A stretch of DNA of 64,000 bases. Source: Drosophila miranda. Its lineage: Eukaryota > Arthropoda > Insecta > Diptera > Drosophilidae. Made by a program: the position numbers and the translations under genes. Shown in pieces: positions 26,701 through 38,465 of this stretch. The notes under the pieces are model-generated. The model ran no database searches and had not been told where the DNA came from. It was given only the letters and a program-made list of their open reading frames with translations. Location: positions 30,956,913 through 31,020,912 of the forward strand of contig NC_046677.1 in NCBI RefSeq assembly GCF_003369915.1. Direction: 5' to 3'. Every line of letters begins with the position of its first letter. The stretch's first letter is position 1.

Positions 26701-29700
26701 TGGTTAGCCTTCTCATGGATCTGTATGAGAAGGGTAGAGCTGTTGCTGAAAAGTGTATTAAGTCAATTATTATTGACTACAGACTGTACTCTGGGCACTA
26801 ACTAAGGGTATTGGCTTGTCTTTAAACAAATTTTGAGTACTTGCGAAATGTTGATAGGGTCTGGTATGGAATATTTGTTCCTTGTAATGGGAAATGTTTA
26901 TGTTTGGGATATTTTTCAGTTTCAGATCAACTTTTCTAAGCATTATCCTTTTTTCAAGCTGTAGTTTATCCGAGTTTATCAATCAGCAACAGTATTTCCT
27001 ATGGCAGCTCTATTTTAATTAAATTTTCTTTTGCTACCTCCGCCAAGTTAATTTTAGGTCAGTCAATTTTCCGCATTACTCACACAAATCCAACGCCAAC
27101 CTCCCCCCCCAAACACACACACCCGCACGTGTGTGCGTGCCACGCCCACATATATTTTAAGCAGCACGTTTAAATATTAATGGTTGACTCTGGCAACCTC
27201 ATTTTCCACGTAGCAGTACGGCCCACCTCCTCTCTATATCTGGTCGGGCACTTCATTTAAAACTCGGCGTATGCGTAATTTTAATAATCCTCGAACGCCT
27301 GAAACGCCCACACTGCGAATGCAAAGTGAATTCTGTGGCTTGACTGAATTTGGGGCCAACAGCTGTGTGCGATTTCTGGAAGGGAGGATTGGGAGATTGA
27401 GAGGATTTACAGCTTTATGAAATATATGCATGATTAGTCATATTGATGGCATTGGCTTGACAATGCCGAAAGAAGGAGGATGGGCCGTGCCGTGACAGTG
27501 CCGGAGCCAGATCTGGAGCCGCATCCGGAGCCAGAGGCAGTGTCAGAGGCAGCACTTAACCAAATTGCTTATTGAAAGTGCTGCCAGTACGATATTTCCT
27601 CAAAACTTTTCTAAGCTGGGGCGGATCTTATGGGCGGGGCCATGGCTTTGTAATCATTCCCAAAGCATGGGCATAGGCAAAACTTTTCCACCATCAGCTG
27701 TTGCCTATGCGGCAAAATTTATTGGATTGATTGTTTTTTCAGTGGGGCAGGATTTTTGGGTGGATCCGATTTGAACTTGTTCAATATTGACAGACGAAAT
27801 GCGGCTATATTGTAAGTTTATGTTGAGGAGAGTCTATTCCAGTAAACTCAATGAAAAAGTTAATCTCAGAGCCAGTGGAGGGTTTGGTAATGGAGGACAT
27901 TAGTGAAGCTTCATTCCACCTAATGAAGGACTTCTCTTATAATTCCAATAAAGTCCTCTGCAAAAGGAATCTTTGCCATATTTCATCCACAACTTTAATA
28001 AGCCCTGGCTCAAGGAGTCCCAGCAGTGATGTTTGTCTCTGTTGTCTGTCCTAATTATTTGGTTTTTTTTTCAGCCACCTGAGAGCCAAGGCCACTGAGG
28101 ACCACTGGCTCATAAAACATATAACACTAGTAAAGCCAGCCACAAACACACACGCACAAACACCTCAATATACATAGGAGTAAGTACATAAAAGCCACAC
28201 GCATAAATTTTATATGACGCTCAAATCTCGGCTGAGATAAAGACACAACCAAAACCGAGTTGGGGAAACCAGAATTGCAAAAAGTTCATGCAGCACATGC
28301 AAATCCCAGATGTAAACGCTTGTCGTCTTTGGTCCCGGCATAAAAAGGGACACCAGAGTGCGCCCAACGAGCAGTGCTAAACCAGAGCACAAAACCTGTA
28401 AGAAGGCGATAGTTCGTAATGCGACCATCAGGTACCTGGTACTCGGCAACTTCCCCGAAGAGATTGTTTTCTGTAATCTAAATTTAACATTCTTTGGATC
28501 ATGACTACAGCTATGTATATAGGCAGACTATAGCTCCATCCTCAAAGAGAATACCATTTGTTAGTGGGTAAATGATCGGCTTGACGTTTACCAAAAATAT
28601 AACATACCCGCGTCTTCCCCAGCACTGGGTATAAAAGACCCCAAAAAATTTCTGAAATTACCTGGCTCGTTCCACAAAAACACACCTTTGGACATACACC
28701 TAAGAGAACATATGGCTGCCATTCATATAAGTCCGAGGGAAATTCAATTCCCACAGCGTTTTTCTGCCGCGTTATTTGGTTTCTCGCTGTCCAGTAATAA
28801 GCGCCGTGCCGTGGCCTTAATGGAACCGTCAGCTGAAATGTGTGCCACAAAAGATGTACATCCCCGTAATGAAGGTACATACTACTCGTGCTCGTGTGTG
28901 TATAATGATGGGGCAGCGTGGACGGGGCACATGCATATTCATGAATTATTCTTTTTCATCTGGTTGTACGAGTAGTATATTCCATGGAACCACTTTGAAC
29001 TACTTTTGCGTCAACAGTTGAGTCGGAAAATTGAAAAACAGCTGCCGGCGCTTGATTGCTGCGCCTGCAACAAAAAGCTCCGGAGCTGCATGCGTGCTAC
29101 GTGCCACATGCCACATGCCACAATCCATGTGCTACGTGCTGGCTGTGGCAGGGAAAACTCACTCCCGCTCCCTGCCACCAAAAGAAAGTGTAAATCAGCA
29201 AAAACGCAAATGCCACAATGCCAAGACAAAGACAGCCCCCAGCGGTTTGTGTTCGGGGAAATGATATGAGATGAGATGGGATGTCAGTCCTCATACTCAT
29301 GTTCATACTCATACTTATACTCGTACTCGTACGCGTACTCATCTTTGCCCCAGAGAGGGGGAGGGAGAAAGCTAACACACAAATACACAAAAGAAAACGA
29401 CGACGAGTAAAACTGAATCTAGACAAAGTGAAAGCGGAAATTAAAATTGCAATACAAAAGAGAGGAGCCGACAGAGACAAAAACAGACAGCGTTTGTAAC
29501 GAAGTGATTGTGTGGGCATGTCCACATGTCAGTATGTATAAGACAGAGAGAGAGAGAGAGTCCTTTGGATGCTCGCACATTGAAGAATGCATTTTGCCCA
29601 GAGCCAAAACAGCAATGTGACAATGGCCAGAACGATTACAGTGCGTCGCATAAACATGAGACTAGTCTGAGAATATGAGAATACATACATATGTATGTAT

Positions 29701-32700
29701 ATGATAACAAAACTCTGGCTTTATATTCCTAATTCTCACATTAGTGTTATAAATGTCTCAGCTCACGGTATAGATTATTATTTAGACACTTTTTCCATTT
29801 TTAGGGACATGGTCCGGTCCAAATGAAACTCTGTAATAGACAGCGTTGCGTAAATGCAAATGAAAAGTGGCAGCTTAGATTATGAGAGTCCTTCTTAGTC
29901 TGCACAGGGCCAGCAGATGTGCCACGCCCAGCTGATATTCCATTCCAGTTAATAAATAACACGCACCATTTGCAACACGAGCTGCAAAAACTTTGATAAC
30001 GGCTTGTTGCTAATGCGCTTTTCACATCGCCCAACTGTGAATGTCCAGGGACACCCACAGACACTCACAGATACACTCACTCACACACAGAGACGGAGAC
30101 AGAGACTGGGAGAGCATTCCCCAGTACAGGGACAGGGGCTAGAACTAACAAAGTGCAATGGCAAAACGCATTAGGCAGCGAACCAACAAGTTGAACTGTA
30201 GAATAATTACAATCGAACTGGCAGGAGACCCCAGGAAGCAGCCAACTAGCCAACTGTCCATTCAACAGTCGACAGGCAGCCGGCAGCTGGCAGCAGAACC
30301 CAAGTCCCCATTACCCAAAACCCCCTCAAAGTCGAACAAACACTGGAGGCTAGCCGAAGCACAAGATACCCTTGCCGAAGCACGGCTCTTATGGCAGTAC
30401 GAGCCTGCCTCACACCATTCCAATCATCTTGAAAAATTCACAATACCCTCTTCAAGGGCACCACAAAGGTTCGTTACAGCGTTTCGAAATCGGTTGTAGC
30501 AGCTCTAAGGCAGCCTGAATGCAACATGGGGCAGCTAGCAACAATACAACACAATGCTGCAGCTGTCCCACCCACATGGCCAATATCGAATGGTCAACTG
30601 TGTCTGGCAGCAATCGCCAGGCAAAACACCTATGGCATTCTACTGGCCACATTCTAGTTGGTACACTTCCCTCATTCTACTAGCCACATTCTAGTGGGGG
30701 GAAAGAAACAACAATAAAAGAAGAGAAGTGTACCGAACAACCATTGGATCTCATGTGGTAAAACGGTGGCGTTAACAGGGGGGCACCACCTACCTAGACT
30801 CTCGCTGCCGCAGAAAGCAATTTGGATTGGGCCAACTGTTATGGTCGGATCACACACAGGACTTTGGGGTCCTGCCTCAGAGTAATCGAATGACAGTGGA
30901 AATTATTTTCAAATCCCTTTAAGTTCTTGCAAGTATTTGCTACAAAAATCAAATTGTTGCACCAGCTAAGGAAAAAAGCGAACTCATTTCTTTGGAGCAA
31001 ATCTAAATTTCTTCCAAATCTGAAATAATTAAACCTTTAACTTTTTTTAGCATGTGTATGTACAGATGTCGTCCGTGTATTATCTTGTATATCCAAGTTC
31101 TTGGAATAATAGCTAATGTCTTTCAAAATGTACAGATGTCGTCCGTGTATTATCTTGTATATCCAAGTTCTTGGAATAATAGCTAATGTCTTTCAAAATG
31201 TTTCCTACTTGAAAATAATCAAAGGCAATAGCGCCTTATTCGAAAACATTTGATTCCCATCTTCTTATTATTTCGCAGTCCATTTCCATTTCCCGGGCCA
31301 ACTCCTATCAAAGTAACAATTTCATTGGCCATTTGGGGCATTTGCGTGAGTGATAGCAAGAACTTGTAAGCCGCAAAATCGATAAGATGTTCGCCTAGAC
31401 CCAAGACCGAATCTTAGTTCCCTGCCTCTGTTCAGAGACGAGTGGACGGATACGCACTCAATAGCCGGGGATAACGATGATGAGATTGGTTGGAGTGGCG
31501 CATGGCGGATGGCTAGTGGGGGTGTCCTGCTCAGTTTACATTATCAATCAAGCTGACTGACAATCAGGCAGGGGGAGCAGCTTAGCGGATACCTTTCCAC
31601 TATATTGAGAGTGACATGACCCGGACCAACAAAAGTCACGAATGTTAATGTGTGCGTGTGGACCTTGAACACGATCCTTTGTTTGCGGAAGGCCTTCTAG
31701 CCTGTTCTGTGGCTCCCCTTCCTTCCAGAAAGGGGAAGCCCACATTCATTTGCCCTTAGGATGAGACAAATGTTCGCCGCTAAAGTTAAGTACAAGTTTT
31801 CAGTTATTATTGTGGTCTGGCTGCCATCCCCGAAAAAAGACAGAAGAGTCGACCAAATGTCTGCACAAACATGCCATACATTATTTCAAAATTAATGAAG
31901 ATGTATTGGCGGCACAGAGAGAGCTCATTTAATGAAAATTGGTTGTAGTTCCTATGGCACGCACGGACGCACGGACACACGCACTGCCCACCTCCCACTA
32001 GACCATGGTAAACTGCATTGGCCATTCCAAAAATTATTATTTCCACTCTAGGCCAAGACAGCCAGCGATTTTTCTTAACAGCCACACTGCCAGCAGCGCT
32101 CGTCACTCTGGGCTCTCTCACGTTCCCCTTTCGTCCTGGGTTTTTGAAAAGCAAAAACATGTTGGCAGTGGCTTGAGTGGTGTGGGTGTGGGTGTGGGTA
32201 TGGGCGTGAAAGAGGAGCTGCCTCATATAAAAGTGCTTCATTACTTTGCGCAACAGCTCGCGAGAATATAATGAATGGCAATAAACGTGTTTCACATTTT
32301 CCTTTTCGCTGCCAGTCCACTCGTTGAGCTTCCCACTGCCCTCTCGTTTTTCACAGCCACATTTTTCATTTTCCAGCTAGACAACTTTTGTGTATGGTCA
32401 AGAGCGCCTCGTTTTAAATGGCACTGGGAGGGTTGGGTGCTTTTCATTTTCTTACCCCTGCAATCCTTTCAATAACACTCATCATCTGTTAAGCCCCATC
32501 TGTTCTTTGTGAGCCAGCTTCCTTCGTATGCATGACGGATGCTTGTTATACTCTGGAAACGTAGAGTGAAGGGGTCGACTCTGAGAGCTAGAGTAACTTT
32601 CGTTGGTTGCAGATTAAGATTGATTTCAATTGAAAGTCTCTGTGTTAATGTTGGTACTGTTTTTGCTGAAGCGTAATGCACCCTCGAGGAGGGTATCATA

Positions 32701-33259
32701 TGGTCGGGATATCGAAATTATGGATTTGTTTTCTTATGTATGTTGTCCCTTAATCTTGTTATTATTCCTCTGCGGATGCTGCCACGCACTTGCTTGGAAA
32801 AATGGCAGATATTTCTCAGACCTGTCACAGCTTTTACTATCCCATTGCCAGTTGGCCATGTTTAAATTCATTCTGCTGAAATCAGCTAAGCCTACAGCCG
32901 GAGGGAATGCAATACCTTCCTACAGGTAACTTTAGGGAAAAGGATTACGGTACTCCTCAAAGTCTCCTGATTTTCGATGGGAATCAACATTTGAAATAGA
33001 ATTCACTTGATTATAGAGAAACATACTATAAAAGCGCGTTGCCAAAGGGTATTTTAAATAAAGTTCAAAACAATATCTTTGATGTAAAATCCATTTCAAC
33101 ATAAACCAGTTCCTTAGAGAGAAGTTTCCAGATCCAGTTTCCAGTTTCCTGGACTCCAACTCCAACACTCACCGTATTTAGATTCGTGATCTTATCCAAT
33201 TCCACGGCGGTGCTGCCTCGATGATGGTGCAGATGATGCAAATGGTGTGTTGTCAACAT
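17732..33259 (-). CDS. R7BP/R9AP-like RGS-anchoring protein, five coding exons
   Basis: Five minus-strand exons join in phase into 226 residues: 33259-33173, 26220-26054, 20653-20517, 18348-18172 and 17844-17732. All four introns are GT-AG, and the phases (0, 2, 1, 1) agree at every junction. The order of segments matches vertebrate R7BP, the membrane anchor of R7 RGS-Gbeta5 complexes. A helix near residues 29-84 (L-I-V-E-I-N-S-H-V-A-L-F) corresponds to R7BP L-V-Q-E-F-N-T-Q-V-A-L-Y. A second helical segment lies at 85-130. An S-K-L-R-E-T-M-P-like stretch (S-E-L-Q-E-Y-M-P) lies near 174-181. The basic C-terminus K204-R-R ends with C218-C219, likely palmitoylated as in R7BP. In that family the protein holds RGS proteins at the membrane and speeds shut-off of Gi/o signalling. 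The start is the only Met after an upstream in-frame stop; residues 5-13 are His-rich. Upstream noncoding exons are likely but unseen. The family call is firm; the fly gene name is not. Confidence 0.85.
18118..18139. repeat. (CAG)n tract in the last intron
   Basis: About six to seven CAG repeats (CTG on the transcribed strand) lie within roughly 33-55 nt of the 5' splice site of exon 4. They are intronic given the in-phase splice model. Confidence 0.85.
18172..18348 (-). CDS. R7BP-like gene, coding exon 4
   Basis: The exon is 177 nt between a CACCACAG acceptor and a GTGAGT donor. It encodes an acidic segment and the D-I-A-V-L-L-S-E-L-Q-E-Y-M-P stretch that parallels the L-L-S-K-L-R-E-T-M-P motif of R7BP. 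Phase 1 at both ends agrees with its neighbours. Confidence 0.88.
18349..20516 (-). other. Intron 3 of the R7BP-like gene
   Basis: A 2.2-kb GT-AG intron. AT-rich; no further coding exon or structured element was recognised inside. Confidence 0.75.
20517..20653 (-). CDS. R7BP-like gene, coding exon 3
   Basis: The exon is 137 nt between a run-of-T TTGCAG acceptor and a GTAAGT donor. It encodes a hydrophobic helical segment (P-H-L-V-L-V-F-Y-M-A-Q-L-F-L) in the position of the R7BP stretch following the first helix. The last base of the exon begins a Glu codon finished by the next exon. Confidence 0.85.
20654..26053 (-). other. Intron 2 of the R7BP-like gene
   Basis: A 5.4-kb GT-AG intron. It holds a TA/TATG/GT compound microsatellite close to the splice acceptor and scattered low-complexity patches (for example GGAAAT-type purine repeats at 23875-23935). 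An open frame of 188 codons at 22291-22857 is Lys/Gln/Asn-rich with no recognisable domain and is probably chance. Confidence 0.7.
20711..20791. repeat. Compound (TA)n-(TATG)n-(TG)n microsatellite
   Basis: A run of TA repeats passes into TATG repeats and then TG repeats. It starts about 57 bases upstream of the exon-3 acceptor on the transcribed strand. Confidence 0.9.
26054..26220 (-). CDS. R7BP-like gene, coding exon 2
   Basis: The exon is 167 nt between a TACTTTCAG acceptor and a GTAAGC donor. It encodes the best-conserved helix of the family, including H-V-A-L-F-R-D-M-L and a C-P-E-L-R-E-K-I-R-K-L-R motif that matches R7BP C-P-S-L-R. It leaves a phase-2 codon completed by the next exon. 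Confidence 0.88.
29285..29342. repeat. Imperfect TACTC(A/G) hexamer repeat
   Basis: Repeated words of the form CATACTCATACTTATACTCG are directly visible inside intron 1 of the R7BP-like gene. Confidence 0.8.
31059..31198. repeat. Perfect 70-bp tandem duplication
   Basis: The 70-base unit beginning TGTACAGATGTCGTCCGTG occurs twice head to tail with no mismatch that I can see. It lies within intron 1 of the R7BP-like gene. The absence of divergence indicates a recent event or an assembly artefact. Confidence 0.95.
33173..33259 (-). CDS. R7BP-like gene, coding exon 1
   Basis: This exon holds 29 codons from the ATG to a GTGAGT donor, phase 0. The peptide is His/Leu-rich and then enters the first helix (E-L-D-K-I-T-N-L-N-T). 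The upstream frame is open for about 20 codons of Ser/Asn repeats without another Met before a TAA. Confidence 0.75.
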
Positions 33260-36200
33260 GTTGTTCTTGTTGCGGTTGCTGCCTCCGTTGTTTCTGCTGC
33301 TGCTGCAGATGTTGCACGTGCTGTTGGTTTATGCGGGGGCTGATTCTGCTGCTGGCTCTGCTGCATTCAATCGAAAAGTGGCCTTATTTTTAATACCGAC
33401 TGAGGTCCAATTGGAGCAAATCCATCAAAGCAAGCCGCACAACACGCAAATTGCCAATTGCAGCTTGTTGCACTTAGCCGGGACCTCTATTCAAATCACA
33501 TCACGTGAGCCAATGACCATCTGCGAGTAGAAAACAAATAACATTGAGAGTGAGTTGAGTGAGTGCGCGGTTAAAAGAGATTGGAATCAAATTGCATAAC
33601 CAATATGGCGGGTAGCAGCCATATATGCCAGCGATATGCGACACGCCACTCGCGACACCGGAACGCATCGACACGCCTTTCCGGCACCTCAGCCACTGGG
33701 AACTGGGGGATCGGCATTGGGATTGGGGATTGTGCTGAACCGCCGATTTCCGGTACGTCACTTTGCTACCCTTCGTTCTTCCGATGGATTTTAGTTTTGC
33801 ATTTTGTTGCCCTGATATCGATTTTAGCTTGGGGACTCGGCATCGCAATAGAGCCAACAATCACACCGGATGCGACAGTTGGCAGCAGAACCGCTTTTGG
33901 CATTTTTAGGTGTTAGCACTTCATTGGCCTTTGAGCACCTGAATTGGCTGCTTCGTGGCCACAAGTTTTGCGACCAGCTTCCGGTTGATTCCATTCACCT
34001 CTCATCTATTTTCACTAACTGCATCCTGACCTCCTTTCCCTTTTGATCGAAATGTCAAACTAAAAGTCAAGCGAAATGAAATTAGATTCCACTCTTCCTG
34101 TTGCACTGTGCAGGTAAAACCAATGAGGTCTGTTTAAGCTTTCTTTCCTCTATTTATTTCCAGGCAAACCTCTCAACTGCAAGCCTAACCTTTCCCATGA
34201 CATGTATAACGATGAAATTACATTAAAAGTAAAACAACAGCAACAGCCGGAGCATGAACATTACTGAAGGCAACGTCAGGCAGGAAAGCAAGGCAAACAA
34301 ATGATTCAGGCTAGGACCGGCGGTAAACTTCTTATTAGCCCTGCCAGAGATGAAGATACAAGACTGCAGTCCGTGCTTTATTTGCAACCAGTCAAGTCGC
34401 TCAATTTACCAACAGAAATAGCCATGAATATTCCCTGCATTTAGCTCGAAGGAAAGGTTTCCATAAATTCACTCAGAATCAAATTTGAATTGTTATGAAA
34501 AAAGAAGAGAATTTCAATTCAATCATCGAATTAATTTTCATTAAAATATTTCCCACTTTTGGCTGCATTTCAAATATCTGTAGAGGAAGAACGTTGAAAT
34601 ATCTGTTTAATGTTTTAAAGTGCCGAGGGCATTTAGTTTGATGTTGAAACCTTTGTTTGGAAATTAAGTTATTTGTTATTTAAAGTTAAAGTATTTAAAG
34701 GCTAAAGTTGTTATCCTGATTTTAAATAAAGGGCCATACCATATACCCAATAAAATGTTCTTTTTCTTTTAAATAAAATATTTGGCAATGTTTCAATTTA
34801 CCAAATTCCTCAAAGATTCTAGTAGATTATTCTGTGATTATCACATACCTCCTCAAATGGTTATTAACACTGTTTACTGTTTAGAATCAATAAAAATTAA
34901 TTTCCTGTTTGCAAATTAAATTTAAGCCAAAAGCGAGGATTCTCGACATTTTGTCGAATGCCCTTGCCTCACAAATGTGGGTATTAGCAACCTGTAAACC
35001 AACTAAAAGTATCTCCGGCCTGAGTACTGCCAACTGCAACACATAAGGGCAATGGACGTGTGCGTGTATATGTTGGCTAAGAGTCACATTTTCCGGCAAA
35101 GGATACTCATTGTTTGGCTTTGGCCGTAGCTGTGGCAGGATGAGAGGGAAAGCCGCGTGCTCGGCATGGAAATGCGCCTCATTAAGTCGCGGGACGCGTT
35201 GGAAAATATGCCGCGAAAGGATTAAGCGACGATGCTGCCGACGAAATGGCGCCACGACTATTAAAGGATTTCTGCTCCTTTTCCTCTACCTCGTTTCCAT
35301 TCCGGTTTGCCACCGTTCTCGGCGACCGTTAAGTGTAATTAAAAAACTTAAATAAAAAAAAAAATTTAAATGCGTTGCTTCTTTGCATTTACGAAACATT
35401 AATGCGAATCTGATGCAGATTGAAGTTCTGTTAAATTGTGTGTGTTTCAAGAGAGTGTCTTTCTTCCGATTTAAATCAATTTCAATGGCAGACACGAGGC
35501 GTATACGTATACAATTTAGCCCCCAGCTACAGCGTGTGGCAAAAGTTTAAAATGAGAATTGTGGGACTGTGACTCTGTCTCGGATTGTGATTCTGATTCC
35601 GATCCTGAATACGAGGCATACATTATTCATATGTAAAATACATAACAGCAAAATGCCATAATCATGTAAAATAAAACCATTCTTAATGGCAGCAAGCCTG
35701 CAAATGCGAGTGCATGTTGCCACCGACTGGGAATTAGGCTCTGTCTGGGTCCCAGGTCCGGGTTCAGGACTGAGACTGGGCCAGACATGGCAGAAACTCA
35801 TTAGCTTTATTACACCCATGCAATATATAAAGCTGGGGCGGGAACATACCAACAGAGAGACAGACAGTCAGCCAGTCGGTAGGAGGCAGCCTGAGCCACA
35901 GGACCGGAAATGCCATGGCACTGGTATTAACTATTCATGTCTGTACACCCACATTCATATTCACATTCTGGCATAAAAGACATTTGAATAATTTTGACAA
36001 CTGTGTGATTAATTCAAACATTTTGGCAACTTAGGCCATCATTTTTTATATACCAACAACGACAGCAAATTAGCACTTCATAAAAAGAAAGTGGGTGAAA
36101 CATTCATGGCCTCTTTGTCCATATGATACTCGTACGATTATGTGGGTGTGTGAAAAACTTTTGGAGAGCAAAAGCTGGAACACTGTTAAAAAGTTTATTC

Positions 36201-37995
36201 CAAAGCTTGTTCTTTGCAAAGAGTGGAATGGAAGTATGAAAGACAAACCACTAAAGTGATTTTGGTATAAATTAATTATGATTATAAAAATGATAATTAC
36301 AATTTTGATAAGGCCTGAAATACTATAGCAATCATTTTGTACTGAAAAAATACTTGATTTCATGAAAATTTAAAATTCGTTCACGATATGCCATAGTTTT
36401 CTATAGGGAACCCACTATCCATGCTCCAAGCTCAAAAGGGTTGACCAAAAACTAAAGTCAGCACCGCACAAGTGACTAATTCTACATACGTTCCAACACA
36501 TACATACTCTCCATGTGCTAGTCATGCTTCCTAGAGGAAGTTAACCTCTTTCAACCGGACAGGATTCTATTCAAAATAGTCACAATGGCTGTCTGATTGG
36601 GGGCCTTGAGCGATTAAAGGCCTGACAAAGTGCAATTTATGGCACTTGGAACACTTAAAGCAAATGCTTTTTACTTTTTGTGCTAAGAAAAAAAGACCAC
36701 AGACCAAAATATGAAACAAAAATTCAGGCAAAAATGGCTGTGGCTATGGCAGTGGCAGTGGCAGAAGAGTGCACAGAGCAAATAAAACCTACGATATAAA
36801 AGAGTCGCATGCCGGAAACGGCAAACGACAGACGCCAGGGTGGAACCGCGGCAGGGGGACGGTCGGCCTAATGCCAATGCCAACACCGGATGCGGATGTG
36901 TGACACATGGCCAAAGGGGCGTCCACATCGTCTTCCTCCGTCCCTACATCTGACTAGCGACATACGCACAAAGTCATTGTCGTTGGCTTTAAGTAGACGA
37001 CTTTATTAAGCCGAGGACACCCAGAAGCATCTCCGAAGTATGCAATGCGAAACAAAATAAAACGGCAAACAATTTTAGACAGTAATAAAATATGTTACTA
37101 TGGGTGAAACAATAAAGAGATTAGAATACAAATTTTCATACAAACTGGGTTCACTTAAACAGTCCATAGTATGTCCTCGGGGTCTTGGTGTTCTAGGAGA
37201 AAATTAATCGTTTAGGAAAACTGTAGAACTCTGTTAAAAACTTCCAGGTGAAACCGTTTCAAGAAAATTGTAGTTTTAGATTAGATACGGATGGATAAAT
37301 ACTAGGTTACAGCTTTCCTTTAGTTCATTTATAGATCTTTAAACATTCTTTGCATTTGCTTCTTACTTTGATTCTTATATTTCAAATCACAAATATTGTA
37401 TCCAAAATGTTCGTTGTTTTTCCCACTGTTCATTGGCTTGTGCGAAAAGAACAAACAGCATAATATGCTGGCAGGACACCTGGGCACGTGTTGGCCTTGC
37501 CCCCGAACTAGGTCTGGCATAAAATTAAGCTCCAAGTGCGACATCGTCGTCGTCGTCGCCGTCGTCACCGTCTGCTAGATTCTGAGGCTTAAGCAGAGGT
37601 CGTTTATAGCAGGGCCACAATTTGTTGCTTTTTGATATTTATTTGCAAGAGAAGCATGTGAAACGAAGAACAGGAACAGGACATAAATCAAAAGCGCAAT
37701 TCACGACCAAGTGAAGTAGCGGGAAAGGCCAAAGGAAAAGCCGCAGCGGAAAAGGGAAACTGCGGCAACAATGCGGACCTGCCATTCAGGTGCGGAGAGC
37801 GCGATTTACAACTTTTATTTATGGTACTGCCAGAGGAAAAAAAATTGAGAAAGCCAACGCACCAAAAGAAAGTTTTTAAGTCTAAGGAAAGGTATGCCCC
37901 AATAAGTATGCTATGGCTCCAGATGTATCAATTTCACTTCGAGGCCCTTATAATTTCCAACTAGTTCTAGCTGTTGCTCTCCCTAATCAGTTAAC
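33260..37995. other. Noncoding region between the R7BP-like and TAF12-like genes
   Basis: No convincing coding exon. The part next to 33260 continues a CAG/CTG-rich stretch that is probably 5' UTR of the R7BP-like gene. Upstream promoters or noncoding exons of that gene may lie here but cannot be placed by eye. Confidence 0.5.
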
Positions 37996-38013
37996 ATGGA
38001 CGATAACCTGTAA
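37996..38013 (+). other. Short upstream ORF before the TAF12-like start
   Basis: An ATG begins a five-codon frame (M-D-D-N-L, then TAA) that ends 15 nt before the main ATG. If it lies in the mRNA leader it could damp translation. It repeats the first three residues of the main protein, so it may be a decayed duplicate of the start. Confidence 0.45.
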
Positions 38014-38028
38014 TTAATTCATTGAAAC

Positions 38029-38465
38029 ATGGACGACATTTACTCCTCTGACGAGAGCGTCGACTCTTATGAGCCAGAGGATGTGATCGTCGAACTATCC
38101 AGCGATGACACCGGCGATGACCTCAGTGCCCGTGACGAATTATGCGAAATCGGAAGCGATGTGAGTAGCGTGTACTTATTATTAAATGATAATAAAACGA
38201 ATTTTTTTCGCAGATTGTCAGCAAGGAGAACCTTCTTAAATTTGTTAAAGCCATCGACCCAATGTCCTCAATGGATGATCACGCTTTGGATCTGTTTGCC
38301 AAAATGGCGGATAACTTTGTGGAGGATGTCTGCGAAAAGATGGTCAAGGCGTGCCTGAACCCTTATCAGCAGATAAGCAAAGATGTCCTGGAGCGCACCC
38401 TCGACCGGGAATACAACATAAAGGTTCCCAAAAAATCTTCTCAACAGTCAAAATCTAAACACTAA
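38029..38465 (+). CDS. rye: TAF12-like histone-fold protein, probable testis TAF12L (ryan express)
   Basis: Two exons (38029-38160 and 38214-38465) flank a 53-nt GTGAGT...CGCAG intron at a phase-0 junction, giving 127 residues. The first 44 are very acidic (D/E/S). The second exon encodes a TAF12-type histone fold: L-L-K-F-V-K-A-I-D-P aligns with L-L-Q-E-I-D-P, L-F-A-K-M-A-D-N-F-V-E-D-V with L-L-Q-I-A-D-D-F-I-E-S-V, and V-L-E-R-T-L-D-R-E-Y-N-I-K-V-P with the L-E-R-Q-W-N-M-W-I-P end of TAF12. TAF12 pairs with TAF4 in TFIID and SAGA. In Drosophila a diverged, testis-specific TAF12 paralogue, rye, works with the other tTAFs in spermatocyte transcription. The short, diverged form and acidic N-terminus favour rye over the general TAF12. 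A Lys/Ser tail (K-K-S-S-Q-Q-S-K-S-K-H) replaces the usual C-terminal extension. AATAAA-type signals follow just after the stop. Confidence 0.78.

Larger units (their letters stand above)
26221..33172 (-). other. Intron 1 of the R7BP-like gene
   Basis: A 7-kb GT-AG intron with no further exon recognised. It contains a perfect 70-bp tandem duplication (31059-31198), a TACTCG/TACTCA hexamer-like patch (29285-29340) and an AG run (29546-29560). Confidence 0.7.

Noticed and set aside
33501..33860. 119-codon minus-strand frame upstream of the R7BP-like start
   Set aside because: Considered as an extra N-terminal exon, but the first coding exon has an in-frame upstream stop and its own Met. The frame shows no family similarity.
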